Shown: positions 1-5,804 of the stretch, piece after piece
Position numbering within the stretch: the first letter of the stretch is position 1
Layout of the letters: each line of letters opens with the position of its first letter
DNA from: CAZVLE01 sp964627855
Lineage (GTDB): Bacteria; Bacillota; Dethiobacteria; DTU022
Direction of reading: 5' to 3'
NCBI GenBank assembly: GCA_964627855.1
Contig: CAZVLE010000150.1
Location: 1 to 7,887 of the forward strand
Length of the DNA stretch: 7,887 bases
Program-made: the position numbers and the translations under genes
Notes under the pieces: model-generated
What the model saw: only the letters and a program-made list of their open reading frames with translations
Database searches by the model: none
Told to the model about the DNA's origin: nothing

Positions 1-1
1 C

Positions 2-205
2 GGAGGAATTGTAGAGCGACGAGGAGGGATGCTTGTCCATTCATCAATTATTGCCAGGGAAATGAATATACCGGCAGTAAATGGCGTAAGCCAGGCAACA
101 GAATTGATAGAAACGGGTGACCTTGTAACCGTAAACGGAGATCTCGGCCTGGTCGTAATTGGAGAACCCGAATTTAACCTGGAGATGGTGGGAATTAACC
201 TCTAG
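2..205 (+). CDS. C-terminal end of a PEP-utilizing enzyme (phosphohistidine domain), partial
   Basis: The frame is open from base 2 to a TAG at 203-205 and gives 67 residues; the start lies left of the window. The fragment reads GGMLVHSSIIAREMNIPAVN followed by an ATELIETGDLVTVNGDLG stretch. This is the signature of the mobile phosphohistidine domain of PEP synthase, pyruvate phosphate dikinase and rifampicin phosphotransferase. The His at codon 38-40 is the expected phospho-carrier, which in the family shuttles phosphate between the ATP-grasp domain and the acceptor domain. The tail (EPEFNLEMVGINL) runs about a dozen residues past the usual domain end. The acceptor substrate cannot be told from this piece: PEP synthase, Rph or an uncharacterised PEP-utilizer are all possible. 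The partial gene at the right edge belongs to the same superfamily but supplies the opposite end of a protein, so the two are separate genes. Confidence 0.9.
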   Translation, partial: GGIVERRGGMLVHSSIIAREMNIPAVNGVSQATELIETGDLVTVNGDLGLVVIGEPEFNLEMVGINL

Positions 206-210
206 AGGCG

Positions 211-302
211 ATTGGGAGTCAGAGGGACGTTTTGTTTGACTTATCGGCTACGGGTGAGGACTGCATGAAGTAATTACCCGCCTGACAGGCCTTGTTAGGT
301 AG
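211..302 (+). repeat. Repeat module A, copy 1 (92 bp)
   Basis: This stretch recurs at 328-419 with only two differences, both transitions (239 A to G, 258 G to A). It opens with the core AGTCAGAGGG...TTTTGTTTG (217-238). Its AGTCA can pair with TGACT at 237-241. It also contains GCCT-gac-AGGC (280-290), a short stem. Unlike the other two full copies it is not followed by module B: the sequence jumps at 303-308 (GAAAGT) straight into a solo core. The same GAAAGT follows copy 2 at 426-431, so copy 1 may be a deletion derivative. Confidence 0.92.
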
Positions 303-305
303 GAA

Positions 306-327
306 AGTCAGAGGGACGTTTTGTTTG
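306..327 (+). repeat. Solo repeat core (22 bp)
   Basis: This is an exact copy of the 22-bp core found at 217-238 and 334-355, without the rest of module A. The flanking bases TGATT (326-330) can still pair with AGTCA through one G-U wobble. It sits directly before module A copy 2. Confidence 0.9.
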
Positions 328-524
328 ATTGGGAGTCAGAGGGACGTTTTGTTTGGCTTATCGGCTACGGGTGAAGACTGCATGAAGTAATTACCCGCCT
401 GACAGGCCTTGTTAGGTAGAGGGCTGAAAGTTTTGGGAGGCAGGTTCTGAGTTAACTTTTTTCATCTTTCTATTATTAAGCCATCGAGTAAAACCTTATA
501 TTTCAAGACCCGGCCCCATCGACT
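328..524 (+). repeat. Composite repeat unit, modules A + B, copy 2
   Basis: Module A (328-419) matches 211-302 at 90 of 92 positions. After a short linker, module B (428-524) matches 621-716. Over 441-524 against 633-716 there are about eight differences, all transitions and no gaps. Module B holds a GTTAAC palindrome (451-456) and two near-identical 9-mers, CCATCGAGT (481-489) and CCATCGACT (516-524). With the next unit it forms a tandem duplication with a period of 192-193 bp. No open frame of useful length or start signal was found, so it is not read as coding. Confidence 0.9.
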
Positions 525-526
525 AG

Positions 527-716
527 AGTTAGAGGGATGTTTTGTTTGACTTGCCTGCTGGATGCGAGAATCGTTTGGAACCAGGATCTACCTGGCAGGT
601 CCTGGTGGTTACATAACTGTAAGTTTGGGAATCAGGTCCTGAGTTAACTTCTTTCACCCTTCTATTATCAAGCCATCGAGTAAAACCTTATATTTCAAGA
701 CCTGACCCCATCGACT
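527..716 (+). repeat. Composite repeat unit, modules A + B, copy 3 (diverged A)
   Basis: The core is degenerate (AGTTAGAGGG...), and the remainder of module A aligns without gaps to 241-301 at roughly half of positions. Module B (621-716) is close to copy 2. A 9-bp stem, ACCAGGATC (580-588) with GGTCCTGGT (598-606), contains one T-G wobble and a 9-base loop. Module B here is bounded by imperfect inverted repeats, TCAGGTCCTGA (632-642) and TCAAGACCTGA (695-705), with 10 of 11 pairs. The unit ends one base before the first regulator palindrome, so it forms the upstream edge of the tetR control region. Confidence 0.85.
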
Positions 717-717
717 G

Positions 718-733
718 TTGACTGATCAGTCAA
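718..733. promoter_or_regulatory. Operator 1 for the adjacent TetR-family regulator
   Basis: TTGACTGATCAGTCAA is a perfect 16-bp palindrome. It shares arms and length with the palindrome at 757-772 (TTGACT-N4-AGTCAA) and lies upstream of a tetR gene. TetR-family regulators usually bind such palindromes near their own gene. Its left arm, TTGACT, also resembles a sigma-A -35 element, so bound repressor would block polymerase. The symmetry is seen directly; binding by this regulator is inferred. Confidence 0.8.
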
Positions 734-746
734 TAAGCGGTAAGCT
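718..746 (+). promoter_or_regulatory. Candidate promoter of the tetR-transporter operon
   Basis: TTGACT (718-723) as -35 lies 17 bp from TAAGCT (741-746), which is a poor -10. Transcription would start near 753 and place operator 2 just downstream. An alternative -10 is TATGAT (775-780), a better match, but it has no credible -35 at 16-18 bp and would leave only a short leader before 800. The choice between them is uncertain. Confidence 0.35.
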
Positions 747-756
747 TAAGGTGATC

Positions 757-772
757 TTGACTGGCCAGTCAA
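757..772. promoter_or_regulatory. Operator 2 for the adjacent TetR-family regulator
   Basis: TTGACTGGCCAGTCAA is a second perfect 16-bp palindrome. It differs from operator 1 only in the two central bases (GG/CC in place of GA/TC). The two centres are 39 bp apart. It lies beside TATGAT (775-780), so a repressor bound here would cover either promoter candidate or the start of the transcript. The spacing allows two independent dimers or a looped arrangement; which of these applies is not known. Confidence 0.8.
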
Positions 773-799
773 CGTATGATCTTTCTCCTGAATGGATGA

Positions 800-1495
800 A
801 TGGAGGTAAACGGCATAGACGTTTTGTTAGATTTTGACCATTATCTCAGTGAGGAGATTAAGGCCCATAAGGTAATGTCTGTTGAGAATGAAAAACGCCA
901 GCGGATTATATCTGCTGCAATGCATGAGTTCATGAAAGGCTACCGCAATGCAAGGACTGACACGATTGTAAAATCGGCCGGGATATCCAAAGGTTTGCTC
1001 TTTCATTATTTTGACACAAAAAAGGAACTGTTTTTTTTCTTGTTCCAGTACGCTGTTGATATAATTGGCGGAGAGTACAAAACAGCTCGTTTTGAGAACC
1101 GCGACTTTTTAGATAATATCTGGCAGCTTTCGTTGCTCGCCCGAAAACTGGTCAGCAAGCATCCCCTGGTTTACGGTTTTCTCGCTTCTGTATTTTTCTC
1201 TTTTCAGGAAATATTTCCCGGGGAACTGCACAGTTATCAAAACCCGGTGGAAGAGCTTAAAAGAGAGCTCCTTGAGAAAGCAGACAGGTCGCTTATCCGC
1301 GATGATATTGATCCGGAAAAGGCGTTGCGGATAATTTTATGGACGGTTGACGGATATTCGACAGAATTGGCCCGCCTTGGTCGTAAGGTTGCTGACTATG
1401 AACCGCATTACGACGAGATAGAAAAAGAACTGGGTGATTACCTGGCGCTTTTAAGAAAATTATTGTACAAGCAAAACCGGGAGGAACAATCATGA
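800..1495 (+). CDS. TetR/AcrR-family transcriptional regulator
   Basis: The 231-residue protein has a TetR-type DNA-binding domain at about residues 30-80: RQRIISAAMHEFMKG, then TDTIVKSAGISKGLLFHYF, where ISKGLLFHYF is the recognition-helix region, then KKELF. The helical C-terminal half is the ligand-binding and dimer domain typical of the family and has no readable ligand signature. The start is uncertain. ATG 800 has no ribosome site in front of it, and a clear GGAGGT (802-807) falls just inside the frame. The alternatives are TTG 824, which is too far from that site, and ATG 875, which has only a weak AAGG. The segment DFDHYLSEEIKAHK before the domain reads like real protein, so a start at 800 or 824 is preferred. 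The stop overlaps the next gene's ATG. Two upstream palindromes suggest autorepression and control of the transporter genes. Confidence 0.92.
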   Translation: MEVNGIDVLLDFDHYLSEEIKAHKVMSVENEKRQRIISAAMHEFMKGYRNARTDTIVKSAGISKGLLFHYFDTKKELFFFLFQYAVDIIGGEYKTARFENRDFLDNIWQLSLLARKLVSKHPLVYGFLASVFFSFQEIFPGELHSYQNPVEELKRELLEKADRSLIRDDIDPEKALRIILWTVDGYSTELARLGRKVADYEPHYDEIEKELGDYLALLRKLLYKQNREEQS

Positions 1496-2373
1496 GCGTA
1501 AAAGCAATTGAGGTTAACAAGCTGGCAAAGTATTACGGGAAACAGTGCGGAATTGAAAATGTCAGTTTCAAGGTAGATAATGGTGAAATATTTGGTTTTA
1601 TTGGTCCGAACGGAGCAGGAAAAACTACTACGATTCGGACTCTATTAGCTTTAATCCACCCCACATCTGGTAGCGCTTCAATTTTCGGCAAGGACTGTAT
1701 CAGGGAAGCTGATAAGATAGCCGGCGATGTGGGCTATCTGCCTACAGAAACCTATTATTACGAGAATATGACCGCATTAGAGCTTCTTCAGTATACTGCA
1801 GATCTCTACAGGGTTGATGCAACCGATCACATTTCTGAGCTGGCCGGCAAATTAAACCTTGATTTAAGAAGAAAAATAAGCAATCTTTCGTACGGTAACA
1901 AGAAAAAGGTTGGCATTATTGCCTCCCTGCTGCATCAGCCGAAGCTGTTGATCCTTGACGAACCGACTAGCGGTCTGGATCCACTTGTTCAGCAGAACTT
2001 CATCGACATTTTAAAAGAGGAAAATAAAAAGGGTATGACGGTGTTATTCTCTTCCCATGTATTAAGCGATGTCCAGAAAGTATGCAGCCGGGTCGCTATT
2101 CTTAAAGAAGGGCGAGTAATTGACATTCAAAATATTAGAGAGCTTCGCGAAAAGGGGTTCAAGAAAGTTGAGCTTAATCTCATCGAGCCGGTTCCCCCTG
2201 GATTATTCGAGTTCGAAGGTGTTGCCGATTTCAGACAAAACAATAATCAGATTTCATTTATCTATCATGGTGATTTAAACCTGATTGTTGAGAAAATAGC
2301 TCTACTCAGGCTTAATGACATCTTTATTGAAGAGCCCACACTCGAAGAGATATTTTTCCACTACTACGAATAA
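1492..2373 (+). CDS. ABC-2-type exporter ATPase 1
   Basis: The 293-residue cytoplasmic ATPase energises an ABC-2 exporter. Visible motifs are Walker A GPNGAGKTT (38-46), a signature loop LSYGN (132-136) in place of LSGGQ, Walker B LLILDEP with a D-loop (SGLDP, 160-164), and the switch histidine H189 (SSHVL). The Q-loop region reads GYLPTETYYYENMT and has no glutamine. The C-terminal extension ends EPTLEEIFFHYYE, the tail usual for drug, bacteriocin or sodium ABC-2 ATPases. The ATG overlaps the tetR stop (ATGA), and GGGAGG lies 7 bases upstream, so translation is probably coupled. It most likely pairs with permeases 1 and 2, which follow directly. The substrate is unknown. It is related to ATPase 2 downstream. 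Confidence 0.95.
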   Translation: MSVKAIEVNKLAKYYGKQCGIENVSFKVDNGEIFGFIGPNGAGKTTTIRTLLALIHPTSGSASIFGKDCIREADKIAGDVGYLPTETYYYENMTALELLQYTADLYRVDATDHISELAGKLNLDLRRKISNLSYGNKKKVGIIASLLHQPKLLILDEPTSGLDPLVQQNFIDILKEENKKGMTVLFSSHVLSDVQKVCSRVAILKEGRVIDIQNIRELREKGFKKVELNLIEPVPPGLFEFEGVADFRQNNNQISFIYHGDLNLIVEKIALLRLNDIFIEEPTLEEIFFHYYE

Positions 2374-2389
2374 GAGGTGAGCCTGAAAA

Positions 2390-3187
2390 GTGACAATCTT
2401 TAAATATGAGATGAAGCAGTTCAAAGGGACGCTTATAATTTGGTCGATCTCGCTCTTTCTGGTGATCCTGTTGATATTGCCCGTCTATATTGGGATGATG
2501 AGCTCTGCAGACACGGCCGTTCTTGAAGGTTTCGGGGGGAATCCCATGCTTGAAGCGATGGGTGTTACTCTTGATGTGATCGCCACTCCTCTTGGCACGT
2601 ATGCCTTTCTAACCTTTTATGTTTTTCTTGCCTGTGCGATTAATGGCATGAACATGGGGTTGAAAATTATCACCAAGGAATATATGCAGAAAACAGCCGA
2701 TTTTATTTTAACCAAGCCGCATAGCAGAGGAAAAGTCTTTTTTTCTAAGGTTTCTGCTATCCTGGTCTTTGCTCTTATCACCGGGTTAGTTTATTTCCTG
2801 GCTTCCTGGGTGGGAATGGCTATCGGTGCCGGTGGCGACTACAATTTTTTCGTAATGACGCAAATTGCCTTCAGCATAGTTTTCATCCAGTTTATCTTTG
2901 CAGCTTTAGGTCTCTTTGCCGGGATTATCTTTCCGCATATCCGGGCGCCGCTTCTGGTCGCCACTGCTGTCGCTTTTATCAGCTATGTGGTCGGTTCTTT
3001 TTCCAATAAAATGGGCTATACAGCTCTAACCTATTTGTCTCCATATCACTATTTTTCAAGTGCTGAAATAATTAAAACGGGCAGCTATGAGCTCAAGTTT
3101 ATTGTGCTAAGTGCTTTATTGATTCTTGCTTTGCTGGGCATTGGTTATAACATATTCCGTAAGAAAGATATTATCATTGTTTCTTAG
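2390..3187 (+). CDS. ABC-2-type transporter permease 1
   Basis: The 265-residue integral membrane protein has about six hydrophobic segments (roughly 14-36, 66-90, 120-145, 152-182, 185-204 and 234-256). It starts with GTG, and AGAGGTGA lies about 9 bases upstream. Between segments 2 and 3 is the cytoplasmic motif KTADFILTKPHSR (101-113). It recurs in both other permeases and sits where ABC-2 permeases contact their ATPase. A second shared motif, LSPYHYF (216-222), precedes the last segment. There is no signal peptide beyond the first membrane segment. It lies 16 bp after ATPase 1 and 10 bp before permease 2, whose ribosome site overlaps this stop. Probable role: half of the membrane channel of the first exporter module, as a heterodimer with permease 2. 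Confidence 0.93.
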   Translation: MTIFKYEMKQFKGTLIIWSISLFLVILLILPVYIGMMSSADTAVLEGFGGNPMLEAMGVTLDVIATPLGTYAFLTFYVFLACAINGMNMGLKIITKEYMQKTADFILTKPHSRGKVFFSKVSAILVFALITGLVYFLASWVGMAIGAGGDYNFFVMTQIAFSIVFIQFIFAALGLFAGIIFPHIRAPLLVATAVAFISYVVGSFSNKMGYTALTYLSPYHYFSSAEIIKTGSYELKFIVLSALLILALLGIGYNIFRKKDIIIVS

Positions 3188-3197
3188 GAGGGTCCAT

Positions 3198-3995
3198 ATG
3201 GGTTCAATAATCCTAAAAGAATTAAAACTTGGCCGCCGCAGTTTGCTGGTATGGTTGATCATAACTTTTGTAACTGCTACTTTTGGGGCACTGGAGTATG
3301 AAATGGTCTCTTCAAATGTTGAAATGGTTGAACAGGGTATCAATGCCATGCCCCGCATTGTCAGGGTTATGTTCGGTATTGATGGGGTTGGTCTTACAAC
3401 TGCTCTCGATTATTACCTGGTAATGTATTTTTGGTATGCACTGATCGCTTATGCGCATGCCGTATCTGTTGGTGCAAGTTTGCTGTCAAAAGAAGAAAGG
3501 GATAAAACTGCGGAATACCTCTATACCAAGCCTTATCCGCGGAGTGCAATTATTAATGCAAAATTAGTGGTAGGAATAATTAATGTTGCAGCCATGGCGC
3601 TGCTTATCTGGCTAACCTCCGTTGTTATCCTGGTGCCTCTGACTGATGGCCGGGAAATTATGCCGGAAATAGCTATCACAACTGCTGGCCTTATCCTGAC
3701 CCAGTTGCTATTTTTAATGTTCGGCTTTTTATGTTCTGCTCTTGTGCGAAATCCCAAGAAAGCAGTCAGTGCGGGTTTTTACCTGCTGCTGGCCACTTAT
3801 TTGCTTGCTGTTGCAATAGAGTACCTGGGCACGGTCAACTACTTGAGTTTTCTCACGCCGTTTCACTATTTCAATGCTCTGGTAGTTGTTGAGCAGGGTA
3901 TCAGCTCTTTATTTTTAATAATTTCTGCCATTTTAGCTGTTCTGTCAATCTTATTTACCCATCGCCTGTATAAAACCAGGGATTTACTTGTCTGA
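3198..3995 (+). CDS. ABC-2-type transporter permease 2
   Basis: ATG 3198 is chosen because AGGAGGG (3186-3192) sits 5 bases upstream; the frame stays open further left (to 3126), inside permease 1, but without a ribosome site. The 265-residue product equals permease 1 in length. It has about six membrane segments (roughly 14-33, 70-95, 118-147, 155-182, 188-208 and 232-254), the cytoplasmic motif KTAEYLYTKPYPR (103-115) and LTPFHYF (219-225). These shared motifs mark it as a diverged sister of permease 1, and the pair probably forms one heterodimeric channel. A 59-bp gap then separates it from ATPase 2, the largest gap in the operon. I saw no terminator or convincing promoter there. Confidence 0.93.
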   Translation: MGSIILKELKLGRRSLLVWLIITFVTATFGALEYEMVSSNVEMVEQGINAMPRIVRVMFGIDGVGLTTALDYYLVMYFWYALIAYAHAVSVGASLLSKEERDKTAEYLYTKPYPRSAIINAKLVVGIINVAAMALLIWLTSVVILVPLTDGREIMPEIAITTAGLILTQLLFLMFGFLCSALVRNPKKAVSAGFYLLLATYLLAVAIEYLGTVNYLSFLTPFHYFNALVVVEQGISSLFLIISAILAVLSILFTHRLYKTRDLLV

Positions 3996-4054
3996 GGGGG
4001 CTAATAGCAGGCGACTTGATTGTCAGGCTAATCCAAAAGGAGGGTACAGGCATC

Positions 4055-4969
4055 ATGAATGCGGTTGAAACGATCAAGCTAACCAAGTACTATGGCAAGA
4101 GCCGCGGGGTAATTGATATTGATCTGCAGGTAAAAGAAGGTGAAATATTTGGTTTTATCGGCCCAAATGGCGCCGGGAAAACAACTACCATTCGCCTCTT
4201 GCTGGGGCTAATCAGGCCTACATCCGGAGAGGCTCGTCTTTTCGGCAATCCGGTGCCGACCGGGGGCGGCAGGCTCTATACCAAAATAGGCTATGTGCCA
4301 TCGGAGGTTAGTTATTATCCTGAAATGACCGGGCGTGATTTACTCAACTATGCCAGTGGTTTTTATGAGCTTGAATCAGGGAGCCGGGCGGAGGAGTTAA
4401 TAGAGCGGTTACAGTTTGATCCTGAAAAAAACGTTCGCACATACTCACATGGTAACCTGAAAAAATTGTGCATTATTCAGGCCTTGATGCATAAACCGCA
4501 GCTGGTGATTCTCGACGAACCGGGCAGCGGATTGGATCCGTTGATTCGCAAAGAACTTTTCGATATTTTGGAGGAGCTGAACCAGGAAGGAGTGACCATA
4601 TTTTTCTCCACTCACGTCCTTGAAGAGATTGAACGAATTTGCCACCGGGTAGCCATGATCAAGGAGGGCAGGCTGCTGCAGGTCGGCCCTGTCGATCAGC
4701 TGCCCGGCCGGGACATGCATATAGTGGTTACGAAAATCGCCGGTCAACAACCATCAAAAGTTGAACTGGCCAGGATAGGTGAAGCTGAAGAGATCCCGGC
4801 AAAACCCGGATATTACCGGATTTTAAGCCGTCAGCCTGTCAACATGCTCGTTGCCAATCTCAGCCAATATAAATTGGATTATCTGCGGATCAGCGATCCT
4901 ACTTTGGAAGAAATATTTATGGAACTTTACGAACCGGCCGCAAAAAGGGGGCAAAATAGCTATGTTTAG
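4055..4969 (+). CDS. ABC-2-type exporter ATPase 2
   Basis: ATG 4055 is preferred over a TTG 39 bp upstream because AAAGGAGGG (4036-4044) precedes it by 10 bases. The 304-residue product has Walker A GPNGAGKTT (36-44), a signature loop YSHGN (130-134), Walker B LVILDEP with SGLDP (158-162), and switch H187 (STHVL). As in ATPase 1, the Q-loop region (GYVPSEVSYYPEMT) has no glutamine, and the tail ends DPTLEEIFMELYE. The first 50 residues are very close to ATPase 1 (KYYGK, GEIFGFIGPNGAGKTTTIR). A 20-bp stretch is identical in DNA (1582-1601 and 4139-4158), so an ancient duplication is likely. Its end overlaps permease 3 by 8 bp, making permease 3 its probable partner. The substrate is unknown. 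Confidence 0.95.
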   Translation: MNAVETIKLTKYYGKSRGVIDIDLQVKEGEIFGFIGPNGAGKTTTIRLLLGLIRPTSGEARLFGNPVPTGGGRLYTKIGYVPSEVSYYPEMTGRDLLNYASGFYELESGSRAEELIERLQFDPEKNVRTYSHGNLKKLCIIQALMHKPQLVILDEPGSGLDPLIRKELFDILEELNQEGVTIFFSTHVLEEIERICHRVAMIKEGRLLQVGPVDQLPGRDMHIVVTKIAGQQPSKVELARIGEAEEIPAKPGYYRILSRQPVNMLVANLSQYKLDYLRISDPTLEEIFMELYEPAAKRGQNSYV

Positions 4970-5765
4970 TCTCAATATAATTTTTACTGAAATGCGTCTA
5001 AATAAGCGCAGTCTAATGATCTGGACAGTCGTTTTGGCGATTGTTATTCTTGTTTACCTCAGTTCCTATACTTTTATGGAAGAAATGAATGTTGTGGAAA
5101 TGATCGAAGGCTATCCCGACATCTTTACCACCGGCCTCGGTATGGGGCCGGAAATGTTTGGTGATGTTAATGTTTACCACGGTGGGCTGGTGATGCTTTA
5201 CGGGTTGTTATTGGCATCTATATATGCCATGATGCTCGCCGGCAGCATGGTTTCACGGGATTCTGATTTAGGCACTGTTGAATTTCTTTATACCAGGCCG
5301 CTTACCCGGACCTCAGTTTTGTTATCCAAAGTGCTCTCTTTTATGGTTATGATGCTCCTTCTCTGGGTTGTTGCTTACCTTATCAGCGCTGTTATAGGAC
5401 GGGTCTGGGTTGCCCCAGATGAATTTGATTTGGGGGCGCAACTGCTGGCACACCTGATGGGTTTTCTGGCCTGCCTTGCCGCCGGCGGGGTGGCTTTTGC
5501 CGTGGCGCCGCTCATTAACCGGGTTCAGGGTACAACCTCTATTGCGATTGGCCTTGGATTTGCATTTTTTATTTTTAACAGTCTCGGAAACATGTATGAT
5601 CCGTTGCGGTTTATGAAATATCTCAGTATTAATTACTACGCTGATTTAACGGGAGCATCTTCCGGGCAGGTGCCCGTTACAGGCTTAATTGTATTACCGC
5701 TTGTTTTTCTTGCCGGCGTGGCAATAGGAACAGTTCTGTTGAATCGCAAGGACTTTACTGATTAG
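4962..5765 (+). CDS. ABC-2-type transporter permease 3
   Basis: ATG 4962 lies inside the end of ATPase 2 (8-bp overlap) and is preceded at 10 bases by AAGGGGG. The frame is open further left, to 4851, but that part only shadows ATPase 2. The 267-residue product has about six membrane segments (roughly 18-36, 72-97, 120-146, 158-184, 188-208 and 238-260). The motif GTVEFLYTRPLTR (104-116) matches the ATPase-contact motif of permeases 1 and 2. It lacks their L-S/T-P-x-HYF motif, having YLSINYYADL instead, so it is the most diverged of the three. Being the only permease beside ATPase 2, it could act as a homodimer or pair with permease 1 or 2. The overlap suggests translational coupling. No terminator hairpin with a T-run follows. 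Confidence 0.93.
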   Translation: MFSLNIIFTEMRLNKRSLMIWTVVLAIVILVYLSSYTFMEEMNVVEMIEGYPDIFTTGLGMGPEMFGDVNVYHGGLVMLYGLLLASIYAMMLAGSMVSRDSDLGTVEFLYTRPLTRTSVLLSKVLSFMVMMLLLWVVAYLISAVIGRVWVAPDEFDLGAQLLAHLMGFLACLAAGGVAFAVAPLINRVQGTTSIAIGLGFAFFIFNSLGNMYDPLRFMKYLSINYYADLTGASSGQVPVTGLIVLPLVFLAGVAIGTVLLNRKDFTD

Positions 5766-5791
5766 AATTGCTTGTTTAAACTTATATTAGA

Positions 5792-5804
5792 GTGATAGTA
5801 TCAC
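5792..5804. promoter_or_regulatory. Small palindrome upstream of the MORN gene
   Basis: GTGATA-G-TATCAC is a perfect inverted repeat around one central base in the 73-bp gap between permease 3 and the MORN gene. ATCACAG occurs twice (5800-5806 and 5812-5818). It has no T-run, so it does not look like a terminator, and an operator is possible. No strong promoter was recognised: TTGTTT at 5772 has no good -10 at the right distance. Confidence 0.35.

Noticed and set aside
206..440. CRISPR array
   Set aside because: Repeat copies are spaced irregularly (about 28, 89 and 193 bp between cores), what lies between them is itself repeated, and no cas gene is present.
562..642. 26-codon ORF inside repeat copy 3
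   Set aside because: It has no ribosome site, spans a hairpin and the A/B junction of the repeat, and has no equivalent in the other copies.
206..717. Riboswitch or T-box leader
   Set aside because: No conserved T-box or known riboswitch core was recognised, and the repeated, variable layout does not suit a single aptamer.
206..800. Insertion sequence
   Set aside because: No transposase ORF and no terminal repeats bracket the whole array; only the repeats themselves are seen.
796..837. 13-codon ORF (ATG 796) overlapping the tetR start, a possible leader peptide
   Set aside because: It has no ribosome site, no regulatory codon run and no terminator-type fold downstream.
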